Origin: Dysgonomonas sp. ZJ279
Lineage (GTDB): Bacteria; Bacteroidota; Bacteroidia; Bacteroidales; Dysgonomonadaceae
DNA: 64,000 nucleotides
NCBI RefSeq assembly: GCF_011039205.1
Contig: NZ_JAAKEL010000005.1
Location: forward strand, 1-64,000
Direction: 5' to 3'
In this document: in pieces, positions 27,423 to 36,703 of the stretch
Layout: every line of letters begins with the position of its first letter
How positions within the stretch are numbered: position 1 is the stretch's first letter
Notes under the pieces: generated by a model
What the model was told of the DNA's origin: nothing
What the model saw: only the letters and a program-made list of their open reading frames with translations
The model's database searches: none
Position numbers and translations under genes: made by a program

Positions 27423-28610
27423 TTACCCTTTTCCTGTTTTAATCCAAGTTGCTTTTTTCCATAACCATTCTAATGGCCCTTGACGATGCGAACGAAGCCA
27501 CCAGCGACTAAAGAATAACTGAATAAGAAACATTCCGATACCCATCAGGAAACATACCGTAATGCCTGTATGCAGGTAAAGCCCCAGCCCCCAGTTGTAG
27601 AACAAGAATCCCCCGATCAAAGACTGCGACAGGTAGTTTGTAAGACTCATACGTCCGTAAGGAGCTAATTGATGAAGAACACGTCCAAGCCTTGTCAGGT
27701 AATAAACAAGTATTACCCCTGCAAACAGTATTCCTGTAAATGCAAGATTTGCAAGCGATTTAAGTAGAAGAGTAGAAGGTACAAGTAGTGCCTCTCTGCT
27801 TATAAAGTCGGGAAGCAGAGCTACCAAGCCATAAATCGGGAAAAAGGATATAGTGACTATGATGAACACTTTAACCCAAAGTTTTATATTTTTCTCTGAA
27901 TAGGGTAATACATTGCTGCGCCCTATTATCATACCTAGCATAAACAGTCCTGCGGTTTGAGTAACCCTTCCATGTAATAGCATCCAGCCCATATTAGCAA
28001 CATTGCCCGTCCAGATGGTAGTTTTGCACAGTTCGAGGAAAGAACCTTCTTTCTGAGCTGTATTGACTATTTCCCAGTATGGAGCATCGAAGTCAGCAAT
28101 AGGAACGTATTCGGGGTTGATGAGTGCATAAATTATTTGTCCCCATTCGAGAGGCTGTAATAAAAGAATAACTGCTATAATAGCGATTGTGCGGGTCGAA
28201 AAACGACAAACTGCAATCATTACATAACCAAGCAATGCATAGAGTATCAGTATTTCGCCGGGAAACAAAGTCGAATTGACGCATGCTATTACAAAAAGTA
28301 ACACCAATCGCCAGGCAAACCGTCCACTAAAATCTTTTCCTTTTTCTTTTTGTGAGTTGTCCTGAATGAAGAAACTGAATCCGAAAAGCAATGCGAAAAT
28401 GCAGTAGGCTTTACCGGAAAAGGTGAAAAATATACTGTCCCAGATTACCCTGTCCGTAAATAACAGAAAGTTGCTGGTTTCTTCGGGGAAGCTGTTGAGG
28501 CTGAACCGTTCGATAAAATGAATAAGGGTAATTCCCATTACAGCAAAACCACGTAATACATCCGCTATTTCTATGCGATTATTACTGGTCAGCGTAGTTG
28601 ATGAGTGCAT
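27423..28610 (-). CDS. DUF418 family membrane protein
   Basis: The 395-residue polytopic protein has about eight to ten membrane helices. The N-terminal RIEIADVLRGFAVMGITLIH and the C-terminal LAPYGRMSLTNYLSQSLIG, then FYNWGLGLY, are diagnostic of DUF418. That family is distantly related to acyltransferase-3/OpgC-like membrane proteins. The function is unknown. It is monocistronic on the minus strand. Confidence 0.88.
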   Translation of the reverse strand: MHSSTTLTSNNRIEIADVLRGFAVMGITLIHFIERFSLNSFPEETSNFLLFTDRVIWDSIFFTFSGKAYCIFALLFGFSFFIQDNSQKEKGKDFSGRFAWRLVLLFVIACVNSTLFPGEILILYALLGYVMIAVCRFSTRTIAIIAVILLLQPLEWGQIIYALINPEYVPIADFDAPYWEIVNTAQKEGSFLELCKTTIWTGNVANMGWMLLHGRVTQTAGLFMLGMIIGRSNVLPYSEKNIKLWVKVFIIVTISFFPIYGLVALLPDFISREALLVPSTLLLKSLANLAFTGILFAGVILVYYLTRLGRVLHQLAPYGRMSLTNYLSQSLIGGFLFYNWGLGLYLHTGITVCFLMGIGMFLIQLFFSRWWLRSHRQGPLEWLWKKATWIKTGKG

Positions 28611-28859
28611 GTCTTCTTAGAATTTAAAAGGTTAACATATTTATTTGAGGTGTAAATTTATTATAAACCTTTTATGATTCCTAAAAATACTGTTCAATAA
28701 ATAATAAAATGTGGCTGATACAATTGATTAGCAAAGTAAACAGCAAGAATATGAACAACTTAAAAAACTTATATTGCCCAAAAGCATCACGGATTCTTTT
28801 AATAATATTCGGGGTAGTATAAACAAAAAAAGTACAGACATCACTATCCGTACTTCTCT
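28611..28859 (-). terminator. Gap with a minus-strand terminator
   Basis: The gap contains AAGTAC...GTACTT arms (about 28829-28854) that, read on the minus strand, are followed by TTTTTTTG. It would end a transcript arriving from higher coordinates, just after the small remnant ORF at 28860. Nothing else is supported in this gap. Confidence 0.55.
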
Positions 28860-29051
28860 CTATTTATAGAGACTATCCTTTTTCTTCGCAAACGTTATAC
28901 TCGCATGGAGTATACGCAGCGCGATAATCTGGCTACTATGTTTTGTGAAATAAAAGAAAGTGAGTTGAGTTTTGGTGTAATCTTGTAGCCTTTGTATTAA
29001 ACTTGGAAGTCTAATTTCGAGTTTACAATAGTTAAGTATAAAGATATACAA
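28860..29051 (-). pseudogene. Possible remnant of a RelE/ParE-type toxin gene
   Basis: A 63-codon frame ends with TKHSSQIIALRILHASITF, which resembles the C-terminal IEIxRILHxxMD strand of RelE/ParE toxins. The ~35-residue N-terminal helices of that fold and any antitoxin gene are missing. A terminator lies directly behind the stop, as expected for the end of a once-real gene. The call is weak; the frame could be spurious. Confidence 0.3.
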
Positions 29052-29139
29052 AAGAATCTAAATGGCGTCTATATAACGCCTCAAAATCTGTTTTTTAACT
29101 ATTTGTTGTTCAGTCTTTTCCTGTTCATCGGCGTTTTAT

Positions 29140-30786
29140 TTATCCTTTCACGCTCCCATTATACGAATCGGAGTAATGATATTTCATCTGTAACGTGAAA
29201 AGGTCGTCTTTGCTGTTTGGCTTTATATTCAGTTCGTCCACAATTACGTATCGCTTGGTCGACAGTTCATATACGGCAGGCGAAGCACTCAACTCTTTGA
29301 GCCACTCGGCTATATGTGCTTTTATTGGCATGGTTTGTACAATAAATTGTTCGCTTACCTCTTTCGTGTAAACCGATTCTATATCGCTGCTGATAGAATA
29401 AGCAGGTGTCTGTGTCTTGTACAGCGTGTTGGTACTTGTTCTGAAATCGGTTTCCTCTGTTCCCGAAAAATTGAACGAGCTCCATCCGCCCATCGAATTG
29501 AGGAATGCAAAGTCATTTACCTTATACAGCGATTCGGGTAATATATTGAATGTAAGCGGTTCGCTGCTCTTATTGCCGTCTTTAGATAAATAGACTTCTA
29601 CAATGCCTATCTTCTCGCGTTGGGCATGCGTTTCCAGTAGATTGTCTATATCGAGTCTGATGGTATTCACTATACTAAACTTCTTTCTGTTCTGCATATT
29701 CGATACAAGATATCCCAGATTGCTGCCCGATTGGGTTTTCAGTTCGTAGCGAATACCCATATTGTATTCATTCGTAATATTGTTGCGATCGGGGTCGGAC
29801 AGTACGAAGTTGAAATACTGGCTTTGCCCTTTCACATGGGGCAGAATCGGCTGACGGGTAAGTGACTTTACGTTGTTTTTCTTTGTTGTATCATATACAT
29901 AATCGGTTAAATCGGCATTGTCGAGGTTTCTGTTGTATCCCGATAGGGTATAAAGCACATCCGATATGTAAAAGGATTCTCGGTTTTTGCCATCGCTACG
30001 CTTTGCTACGAACCTATAATCGGTAGCTGTGCCTGCATCGCACCAAGTGTCGGTATGAAGAAATGAATTGCTGTATTTTTGCTGATTCCCCCAGATGCTA
30101 TTGATATCAAACCAGATAGGATTGTTAAAATAGGCTTTTGCCAAACTGACCACAGGCGTGCCCAATGTAGTTTTGTCGGCTACACCCAAAAATACATTCG
30201 TATCCTGATAGATATCGATTTCTATTTCGCAATTGCTCGGATCGTCCAAACTACCGCTAATGCTATCGTTGGCAGGAGGTGTGGTAGAATTGTCGGTAAA
30301 GCGAATAAAAAGGTTATTCAAATCAGTTAACCTTATGCCTGATGTTGAGCCGATTCGTTTCGATACGATTCGTATTGTAGAGCCGTTTATAACATTTGAA
30401 CCCGCAGCAATAGGCGGAACTGTAATATCGAAATTGCCATTGAAAAATGAATCTTTCATCAGGCAGTATCTTATGTTTTCGGCTGTGGTGGAAGCAGAAC
30501 TATCGAGAAAAAATGTATTGTTATTTACTTCGTTCCTGTTTCTGGTCGCTTTTATCGAGTGATCTGTCTCTGTCGCTTCTTCTGTGATCGGTATAAAACA
30601 TTTATCCGCATCCAGCGATGTAGACAGAATAGTCAGGCTAATATCGATCAGCTTATTTTTATTTCCAATCGGAAGATTCGATACTTCGCCCGTACTTTCG
30701 AATTGTACGTAATTCGGATTATTAGCCAATGAAACTTTAGTCGGCGATTTGCTTTCTTTCGCTATATTTTGTGTGAAAATACCCAT
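29140..30786 (-). CDS. Phage tail structural protein (dispersed phage locus 3, gene 3)
   Basis: The 548-residue protein has no signal peptide (MGIFTQNIAKESKSPTKVSL) and is strand-rich. The segment DFAFLNSMGGWSSFNFSG at about 426-443 matches an LNSxGxxxxFxFxG pattern that I associate with tail proteins of Bacteroidota phages. A C-terminal segment (AHIAEWLKELSASPAVYEL) follows it. It is the last gene of a three-gene minus-strand group, 86 bases after the gp10-like gene. It could be a tail tube, sheath or adaptor protein. The viral origin is better supported than the specific role. The frame is complete. Confidence 0.6.
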   Translation of the reverse strand: MGIFTQNIAKESKSPTKVSLANNPNYVQFESTGEVSNLPIGNKNKLIDISLTILSTSLDADKCFIPITEEATETDHSIKATRNRNEVNNNTFFLDSSASTTAENIRYCLMKDSFFNGNFDITVPPIAAGSNVINGSTIRIVSKRIGSTSGIRLTDLNNLFIRFTDNSTTPPANDSISGSLDDPSNCEIEIDIYQDTNVFLGVADKTTLGTPVVSLAKAYFNNPIWFDINSIWGNQQKYSNSFLHTDTWCDAGTATDYRFVAKRSDGKNRESFYISDVLYTLSGYNRNLDNADLTDYVYDTTKKNNVKSLTRQPILPHVKGQSQYFNFVLSDPDRNNITNEYNMGIRYELKTQSGSNLGYLVSNMQNRKKFSIVNTIRLDIDNLLETHAQREKIGIVEVYLSKDGNKSSEPLTFNILPESLYKVNDFAFLNSMGGWSSFNFSGTEETDFRTSTNTLYKTQTPAYSISSDIESVYTKEVSEQFIVQTMPIKAHIAEWLKELSASPAVYELSTKRYVIVDELNIKPNSKDDLFTLQMKYHYSDSYNGSVKG

Positions 30787-30872
30787 GTCTTTTATTTATT
30801 AAAATATTAATTGAGTAGAAGAACGTATTTAATGTTACATCTTAAAGTTATAACTATCGATAATTGTTATAC

Positions 30873-31328
30873 TCAGACGGACAATAAAAAGGTCTGTGAC
30901 CTCAGCTCTTCGATTGTTGCCTCAAATAGTTGATCGAACCATTCATCTTCAAATTTCTTGTTCAGTTCTTCTTCGAGCGTGGCAAGGATGGGGCGTCCTT
31001 CGTAACCATCGCGCCATATTGCCCTGCTGATGAGGAATAGGGTGCTGTTGTCGGTGGGTATTCCTCGCGACAAAGCCCAGTTGTGCAACTCGTCTGTCGG
31101 AGGCTGCTTGCCTTGGTGCGGACGTCGCCCCTGCTCCAGATAGCCGATGTAGTTTGCAAAGAGGGCTTCAATTACTACCGGCTCACCCATACTTTTTATC
31201 TCCACTTTTATACTTTCGCTCAAAGAACTGTCTTTTAAGTCAATCGTATTATCTTCGAGAACAAGTCGAGCGAGGTTCACTATTTCGCCGGCAATAGCTT
31301 CTATTACTTTTACTATTTCGTTGTTCAT
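30873..31328 (-). CDS. HK97 gp10-like neck / tail-completion protein (dispersed phage locus 3, gene 2)
   Basis: The 151-residue protein has the segment YIGYLEQGRRPHQGKQPPTD at about 61-80, then LHNWALSRGI, then a helix-rich end with RAIWRDGYEGRPILAT. This is the layout of gp10-like neck proteins, with a YxxYLExGRRP...PP...L..W pattern, which join head and tail. It overlaps the upstream gene by 4 bases (31325-31328), showing translational coupling kept from a phage operon. Confidence 0.7.
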   Translation of the reverse strand: MNNEIVKVIEAIAGEIVNLARLVLEDNTIDLKDSSLSESIKVEIKSMGEPVVIEALFANYIGYLEQGRRPHQGKQPPTDELHNWALSRGIPTDNSTLFLISRAIWRDGYEGRPILATLEEELNKKFEDEWFDQLFEATIEELRSQTFLLSV

Positions 31329-31873
31329 TTCTTAGACGTTCTGATATTAAATTCGGGGAATTTATTGGCGAATACCTCGCAGTTGTCGGGCAACTTCATA
31401 CTTGAATTATTAAGAGCCGCTTCCTTTTCAATACCTTTATTCTCATCAAACTGATCTTCAATCAGACAAAGGTTTTGCATATTTACCTGTACAAAATTCA
31501 CCGAGAAACGACATCCGCAAGCATTGTCGTCGTAATAGTTGCGCAGGGTGGTATATGTCCAGTCGGGCTTGATGCCGATTGCAGATGTTTCGTCTTGTTT
31601 TATGCGTTCGATAATATTCAGCCCTGTCGAAAATGCCAGATTCTGAAGTTCTGTGATCGTTCTCTCTTGGTCGGGAATAAAAAGTACAGCGAAATTGACC
31701 GAATTGGTAAAAGTGTTATTCTGGTTACGACCACCGATAGGATCTTCGAGCCAGAAAAGCGGATGCTGTTCTTTTCCGCTGCCTAATTCGTAATTCCGAT
31801 TGTAATAAAAAGCCTTGATGCTACGATGCTGACTAGCCTGTTTGCGAAAAATGTCTACGATATTGTTTATCAT
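31325..31873 (-). CDS. Probable phage neck/tail-terminator protein (dispersed phage locus 3, gene 1)
   Basis: The frame is open from 31945, but the ATG at 31873 (MINNIVDIFRKQASQHRSIK) gives a normal globular start and 182 residues, so I place the start there. The 24 extra upstream residues are not phage-like. It has FTNSVNFAVLFIPDQERTIT and repeated strands, compatible with a tail terminator or head-tail joining protein. It is first in an operon with the gp10-like and tail genes. The family call is by position and style, not by a decisive motif. Confidence 0.5.
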   Translation of the reverse strand: MINNIVDIFRKQASQHRSIKAFYYNRNYELGSGKEQHPLFWLEDPIGGRNQNNTFTNSVNFAVLFIPDQERTITELQNLAFSTGLNIIERIKQDETSAIGIKPDWTYTTLRNYYDDNACGCRFSVNFVQVNMQNLCLIEDQFDENKGIEKEAALNNSSMKLPDNCEVFANKFPEFNIRTSKK

Positions 31874-32026
31874 ATCTTTTTGATTATAAGTTTTATTAGA
31901 TAGATAAATAAGTGGAAAAGGCATTGTAAATTCGGGATGCCTCATCTATTATAAGGTGCTGGAATGGGGTGAATATCTTATTATACTTATACATTTATAT
32001 ACTCCCAACAACCTCTCTTTTCCCTC

Positions 32027-32342
32027 CCTGTCATTCCGAACTGAAAGCCCCTCCTAACCTCCCCCAAGGGGAGGAATACAAAGAGAGTTTGGAATAATTA
32101 TAAATTATGAATGATATGTTATGAGTTAATCACTCTCTGTCATCCCGAAACGTAGTGAGGGATCTACTGTCTCTTGATGTTAAGCCAGTAGCTATTAGCT
32201 TATTTCAGAACAGATCCCTCACTGCGTATCGGGATGACAGCAGCGAGCATTTAGTCCCCCTAGGGGGATTAGGGGGCTGCCTTGGGAGGGGTTGGGGAGG
32301 CTGAGCAGATTCCTCACTACGTTTCGGGATGACAGAGAGAAA
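32027..32342. repeat. Interspersed GC-rich palindromic repeat block (copy 7)
   Basis: A composite of a TGTCATTCCGAACTGAAAGC unit, the AT module, a palindromic pair (TCATCCCGAAACGTAGTGAG near 32141, answered by the inverted CTCACTGCGTATCGGGATGA ending near 32238), the GTCCCCCTAGGGGGATTAGG module and a final GGGAGGGGTTGGGGAGG unit. It lies upstream of phage locus 3. Confidence 0.88.
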
Positions 32343-32462
32343 AATAGGGATGATAGAGCGAATCAATATGTCATAAAGCCTTTTCTTGTTTCAAGCTTAT
32401 GTTAGGTTAGAAGCTAAATCGAATAAATCAAGATTGAGTAGTACAAATATTTTTAACAAAAA

Positions 32463-32621
32463 TATCAAAAAATTAAGTATAATGCCACTGATATTATATA
32501 TCTTAGAGAGGAATTCATTTGGATTTTTGAAGTTTTGAATGAACAACCAGAAGGCTTTAAATTTATGCTAGACATCAAACAAAAGGAATATGTTTCATAC
32601 CACGCTTGTACGATGAAATAA
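32463..32621 (+). pseudogene. Possible 5'-truncated gene fragment
   Basis: A 52-codon frame without a suitable ATG reads like protein (EEFIWIFEVLNEQPEGFKF, then MLDIKQKEYVSYHACTMK) and stops at 32619-32621. It follows a repeat block and could be the 3' end of a gene lost to recombination. Low confidence. Confidence 0.25.
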
Positions 32622-32664
32622 TGAAGGGAATAAAGGTTTGCCAAGCGGAAAATAATATCCTTAA

Positions 32665-32697
32665 TTTGTTCCTTGTGATTAACCTTTTTTATATTTG
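32665..32697 (+). promoter_or_regulatory. Bacteroidota-type promoter
   Basis: TTTG (32665-32668) and TATATTTG (32690-32697) with a 21-base spacer match the consensus exactly. Transcription would begin near 32704, so the downstream gene must start at the ATG at 32726, not at the earlier in-frame ATG at 32606. Confidence 0.85.
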
Positions 32698-32725
32698 TAG
32701 AATTAATTTAAAATATTTTAATACT

Positions 32726-33385
32726 ATGAAGGTTTTTTTTATAATTCTATTTTTTGTGTTGTGCACAATTAGCTCTTATGCGCAGTGGAATGCTACAGGG
32801 AATAACAGTACTACGGGTGATTTAAGTGTAGGAGGCGATATAAATGTGAGTGGACACAAATTAATAGGAGCGGCTCCTAGTCATTATTTTACATACGATA
32901 ATCAGAAAATGGGACACTACGCTCTAAGATGGGGCGAAGATTCATGGAGTAATGTTGGTAGTGGGTACACATTTTGGTTAAGTTCCTATAGAGGTATGAA
33001 GTTCTTCACAGCAGGTAAACCCCAATTTGTTATCCTTAATGATGGAAATATAGGAATGGGAACAGAGAAACCTACTTCAAAACTGGAGGTGAACGGCACT
33101 ATTCGGGCAAAAGAAATTAAAATAGAAGCCACAGGATGGCCGGATTTTGTGTTTGATAGAGAATACAAATTACCTAGTTTGAGAGAAGTTGAGAACCATA
33201 TAAACGAGCATAAACATCTTTCCGGTGTTCCATCCGAAAAAGAAGTAATAGAAAACGGAATCAGTGTAGGAGAGATGCAAGCAAAACTTTTACAAAAAAT
33301 AGAAGAACTGACTTTGTATACCATCCAATTGGAAAAAAAATATGATGAATTGAGAGAAGAACTAAAGGAATTGAAAAAAGAGTGA
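32726..33385 (+). CDS. Secreted tail-fibre/S74-like protein with C-terminal coiled coil
   Basis: From the ATG at 32726 the protein has 219 residues and a signal peptide (MKVFFIILFFVLCTISSYAQ). The mature part holds GDLSVGGDINVSG repeats, a GNIGMGTEKPTSKLEVNGTI segment found in phage-fibre-like Bacteroidota surface proteins, and YKLPSLREVENHINEHKHLS. A coiled coil (about 175-219) resembles the trimerising chaperone-like end of such proteins. It could be a host adhesin of fibre ancestry. Because it has a signal peptide and its own promoter, it is not counted with the phage genes. Confidence 0.75.
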   Translation: MKVFFIILFFVLCTISSYAQWNATGNNSTTGDLSVGGDINVSGHKLIGAAPSHYFTYDNQKMGHYALRWGEDSWSNVGSGYTFWLSSYRGMKFFTAGKPQFVILNDGNIGMGTEKPTSKLEVNGTIRAKEIKIEATGWPDFVFDREYKLPSLREVENHINEHKHLSGVPSEKEVIENGISVGEMQAKLLQKIEELTLYTIQLEKKYDELREELKELKKE

Positions 33386-33564
33386 TTCAAAGAAGATAGT
33401 TAATCAAATAAAACTTATTTCTAAACACGTCCAATTTTCTTGGAAGTATATTAATGACAACGAATTACGAGAAATTGTTTTATTGTTTTAAAACATGTAA
33501 ACAAATACTAATCACTATATGTTATACAACTAGACGATAAAGTCTTACCTAAATTTCAGAAGCT

Positions 33565-34032
33565 ATGAAGAAGTTCTTATTTATTTGTGCAGTTTTAATG
33601 TTTACAGGTCTTACATTTAACTCTTGTAGTCCCGACGATGCGGTGACACAAGGTCAAGTAAGAAATGCGTTGTTGTCCCGTTACCCAGGTGTTTCATGCT
33701 CGGTTCGTAACAGTATTGTAGCCCTATCGGGTACTGTAGACTCGGAAGAAGCAAGAGTTGGCGCCGAAGAATTGGCAAAAGGAGTGAAAAATGTGAAATC
33801 GGTGGTTAACGAGATCGAGGTAGTAGAGCCTGTGGCAGCAGTGAGTCCCGACGAGTCGCTTAAAACAGCTATTTCAGTAGCACTTGGCGATGCCGGATTT
33901 AAAGATGTGTGGGTGGAGGTGAAAGACGAAGAAGTAACCCTTTCGGGAAAAGTTTCGAAAGCCGATCAGAAAAAAGTTTTGGACGTAGTAAAAGGTATCA
34001 AAACTAAGAAAGTAATAAACGATATGAAGTAG
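33565..34032 (+). CDS. Lipoprotein with two BON domains
   Basis: The 155-residue protein has a lipoprotein signal ending at Cys21 (LTFNSC). Two BON domains follow at about 28-85 and 94-155, each with the VxLxGxVxxxExxxxAxxxxxxVxGVxxVxN pattern (IVALSGTVDSEEAR, VTLSGKVSKADQK). BON proteins bind phospholipid or membrane and often respond to envelope or osmotic stress. It is monocistronic with its own terminator. Confidence 0.92.
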   Translation: MKKFLFICAVLMFTGLTFNSCSPDDAVTQGQVRNALLSRYPGVSCSVRNSIVALSGTVDSEEARVGAEELAKGVKNVKSVVNEIEVVEPVAAVSPDESLKTAISVALGDAGFKDVWVEVKDEEVTLSGKVSKADQKKVLDVVKGIKTKKVINDMK

Positions 34033-34072
34033 ACTGTCCAACTTTGTACACATTCTTTTATTATATGTATGT

Positions 34073-34103
34073 AAAAGCGAATCTAAGGGTTCGCTTTTCT
34101 TGT
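34073..34103 (+). terminator. Terminator after the BON lipoprotein
   Basis: Perfect arms AAAAGCGAA (34073-34081) and TTCGCTTTT (34090-34098) are followed by CTTGTTTTT. Confidence 0.82.
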
Positions 34104-34587
34104 TTTTAATCAGTTTGCTTTCAGATATATAGTGTGTGTTGCACGCAAAGCAATTTATAGTGAATCATGCTGAATCACTTATTGTTATAAGCTTACGTTG
34201 TATTTTAAATAAATCATATAGTATTGAAAAAAAACTTAAATTATTTTATATTTTTATTATTAATGCATAGATTATGCTCTGTTAATGAAAATAATTTAAA
34301 ATGTTCATCTTGAAATCCATATGACATATGCATTCTAGTTCGCACATAGTAAATTTAATCGCCAACTCATCGGGCGAGAATTTGGATGTTGACCCTCCTT
34401 TTTATTAGAAGAATAGGCTGAATATATTTTATTATATACAGGAATGATTTTATAGAGATAAAAGATCATTACGTATTAATATATACAAATGCTGTATATA
34501 TAACCCTCCTTTTTCAAGACGGAATGTCTTGGAACTAGTATTTAATTGCCACATTTTCACATGTTAACTATTCAATGAATTGTAATT
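34104..34587. other. AT-rich gap upstream of a FISUMP gene
   Basis: No gene is supported. Two near-identical ACCCTCCTTTTT segments (about 34391 and 34503) flank an AT-rich ~110-base stretch containing TATATACA direct and inverted pieces. This may be a long leader of the FISUMP gene. Confidence 0.35.
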
Positions 34588-36045
34588 ATGAATATAAATT
34601 ATCTAACCAAACTATTAACGAATATCCTCTTTTTCCATGCAATCGGGCTTAGTGCTCAGGTAACAATCGGTTCTGCCATTGCGCCTGTCGAAGGTGCTTT
34701 ACTGGAACTCAAACAAGATGGAGAAACCACCAAAGGCTTGGGGTTGCCACGAGTGAATCTGGTCGCCGTCGATGATCTTGCCCCTTGTGTAACAAATGCC
34801 TCGCCAATAGCTAAAGAAGCACATGCTGGTCTGGTTGTGTACAATCAGACCGAAGATAATGGACTGTCTAAAGGTATATATGTATGGGATGGCGCTATAT
34901 GGGAACGGTTGCTATTTACAGAGTCGTCGACCAATCCCGTGACAACACCATCGGATGCCAATTCGAATGCATTTATACTACCATTGGGAAAAAGCCTTGA
35001 AATTCCGGTAACTAAAGCATACGACATGTGGGAAAAATATAGCATGTTGGGTAATCAGACTTTGACAGGGCAGGTAACAGCCGAAGTCTATTGGTCTGAT
35101 GCTTCGGGCTTAGTAGATATATCCCTTCCGAATGGCGATAATGGGCGCACTTCGGTAATCAGAATTACTCATAACAAGACGAACGACCAATTGGGCGGTA
35201 ATGCAGTTGTTGCTGTACGCGTCGGAGGTATTGTCCGTTGGAGCTGGCATATCTGGGTTACAGGCTACGATCCCGATAATGAAGGTCAGGTATATACTTA
35301 CAGCAATGGAACGGATACAAATATATTTATGGATCGCAATCTGGGAGCTTTGAGCAACAATCCTGCCGATGGCTTTTTAACCTTGGGTAACACTTACGAG
35401 TGGGGGAGGAAAGACCCTTTTCCCCGTTCGTCGGGATTAGACAATCCGTCGACTTCCACCTCTGCGCCCGAAACTATTTTATATGGAGTGAAAACCGATA
35501 TTACTCGTACCACGACAAACGAAAATCCTGACGAAAACTTACAGAACTCGATTACCGACCCTTTGCAATATATAGGATATAACAGTTGGTTTATCGGAAA
35601 TAATTATCTCTACAACAATGAGGATGCCGATTTCTGGGGGCAAATGTCGCAAAGTAAAGGCGATTTCGATCCATGCCCTGCGGGGTGGCGTATTCCTTTT
35701 GTTTCGGCCGACGGTCGAAGCCCTTGGGAAGGTTTGCAAGAATCGGATGTTACATTAGTGGTAGTCGAAGGTAAGGCGGGAAGTGCTTTCGACTTTTCCG
35801 ACAAGCTGGGCTTGTATCCTCTGTCGGGAGGGCGTTCTAATGATGCAAATCTCGTCGGCAGACAATTTGATGGGACGGTACCTATTGGCGAGAAGGGTTT
35901 TTATTGGACAGCCTCTCACTCATACAAAGATGCGTCTTGCTATTTTGGTATAGTTAATCACGGTACTTACCTTCAGATTATTAATACAGGAATAGATGTT
36001 AACAGGAAAGCACTTGGATCGAGTGTGAGATGCGTTAAAGCATAG
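34588..36045 (+). CDS. FISUMP-domain secreted protein
   Basis: The 485-residue protein has a signal peptide (about 1-23, ending LSAQ), the shared N-terminal segment QVTIGSAIAPVEGALLELKQ and KGLGLPRVNL, and a FISUMP (Fibrobacter succinogenes major paralogous) domain in the C-terminal half. The domain shows WSWHIWVTGY, FMDRNLGAL, YEWGRKDPF, DPCPAGWRIP and a terminal SSVRCVKA. These domains are found in large paralogous families of surface proteins of unknown function. It is related to the 37.9 kb protein and the array at 52.8-58.2 kb. Confidence 0.85.
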   Translation: MNINYLTKLLTNILFFHAIGLSAQVTIGSAIAPVEGALLELKQDGETTKGLGLPRVNLVAVDDLAPCVTNASPIAKEAHAGLVVYNQTEDNGLSKGIYVWDGAIWERLLFTESSTNPVTTPSDANSNAFILPLGKSLEIPVTKAYDMWEKYSMLGNQTLTGQVTAEVYWSDASGLVDISLPNGDNGRTSVIRITHNKTNDQLGGNAVVAVRVGGIVRWSWHIWVTGYDPDNEGQVYTYSNGTDTNIFMDRNLGALSNNPADGFLTLGNTYEWGRKDPFPRSSGLDNPSTSTSAPETILYGVKTDITRTTTNENPDENLQNSITDPLQYIGYNSWFIGNNYLYNNEDADFWGQMSQSKGDFDPCPAGWRIPFVSADGRSPWEGLQESDVTLVVVEGKAGSAFDFSDKLGLYPLSGGRSNDANLVGRQFDGTVPIGEKGFYWTASHSYKDASCYFGIVNHGTYLQIINTGIDVNRKALGSSVRCVKA

Positions 36046-36064
36046 ATTGTTTATAAAAAGGCAT

Positions 36065-36100
36065 AAAGGCGCAACTGTACAAGTTTCGCCTTTTTGTTTT
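36065..36100 (+). terminator. Terminator after the 34.6 kb FISUMP gene
   Basis: AAAGGCGCAACT (36065-36076) and AGTTTCGCCTTT (36082-36093), with one mismatch, are followed by TTGTTTTG. Confidence 0.8.
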
Positions 36101-36106
36101 GTCATA

Positions 36107-36138
36107 CTTGCCCAATCTTATCTTAATACTTACTTTTG
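36107..36138 (+). promoter_or_regulatory. Promoter of the TonB C-domain gene
   Basis: CTTG (36107-36110) and TACTTTTG (36131-36138) with a 20-base spacer lie 27 bases before the start codon at 36166. Confidence 0.55.
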
Positions 36139-36165
36139 GAGTCTTAATACATAATAATTAACCGA

Positions 36166-36642
36166 ATGAGAATATTCAAAACTACACTGTTGATCCTACT
36201 TACAACACTCGCTATTAATCTGAATGCACAAAATGAAATAATAATAAATAAAGCGCTAGAAATACAGTGCGAAGAAGATAGTAACGAAGAAAGTAAGGAA
36301 GAAAAACCTTTTGTATTTGTAGAGCAAATGCCCTCCTTCGTGGGTGCAGAAATGGCTATGGTAGAATTTATTCACACGAATCTCGTTTATCCCGAAGAAG
36401 CATTAAAGGAAGGTGTGCAAGGTCGTATAGTAATACGTTTTGTTGTAACCAGAGATGGAGATCTGACAGATATTACGGTGCTTAGAGGTATTGGCCACGG
36501 TTGCGACGAAGAGGCTGTTCGCATTGTAGAATCGATGCCTCGGTGGACACCCGGCTCGCAAAACGGAGTGGCGGTTCCTGTGTATTATACGCTCATAGTT
36601 CCTTTTCGTCTTCCTGCAAAAGACACCGGTGTCGCTGACTGA
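36166..36642 (+). CDS. Periplasmic TonB C-terminal-domain protein
   Basis: The 158-residue protein has a signal peptide (about 1-21), an acidic linker (CEEDSNEESKEEKP) and a TonB_C domain at about 60-153. It is recognised by NLVYPEEALKEGVQGRIVIR, FVVTRDGDLTDITVLRGIG and MPRWTPGSQNGVAVPV. It lacks the N-terminal membrane anchor and proline-rich rod of true TonB and no exbB/exbD genes are nearby. It is a stand-alone TonB_C protein, common in this phylum, whose role in receptor energisation is uncertain. Confidence 0.88.
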   Translation: MRIFKTTLLILLTTLAINLNAQNEIIINKALEIQCEEDSNEESKEEKPFVFVEQMPSFVGAEMAMVEFIHTNLVYPEEALKEGVQGRIVIRFVVTRDGDLTDITVLRGIGHGCDEEAVRIVESMPRWTPGSQNGVAVPVYYTLIVPFRLPAKDTGVAD

Positions 36643-36703
36643 AAACACGGTTATATAGATAAGCTAAATGAGGGTGTGACATAAGCGATTTTTCGTGTCA
36701 TTC

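Noticed and set aside
32606-32725. Upstream start (32606) of the fibre-like secreted protein
   Set aside because: A consensus promoter at 32665-32697 lies inside that extension, and the signal peptide begins at the ATG at 32726.
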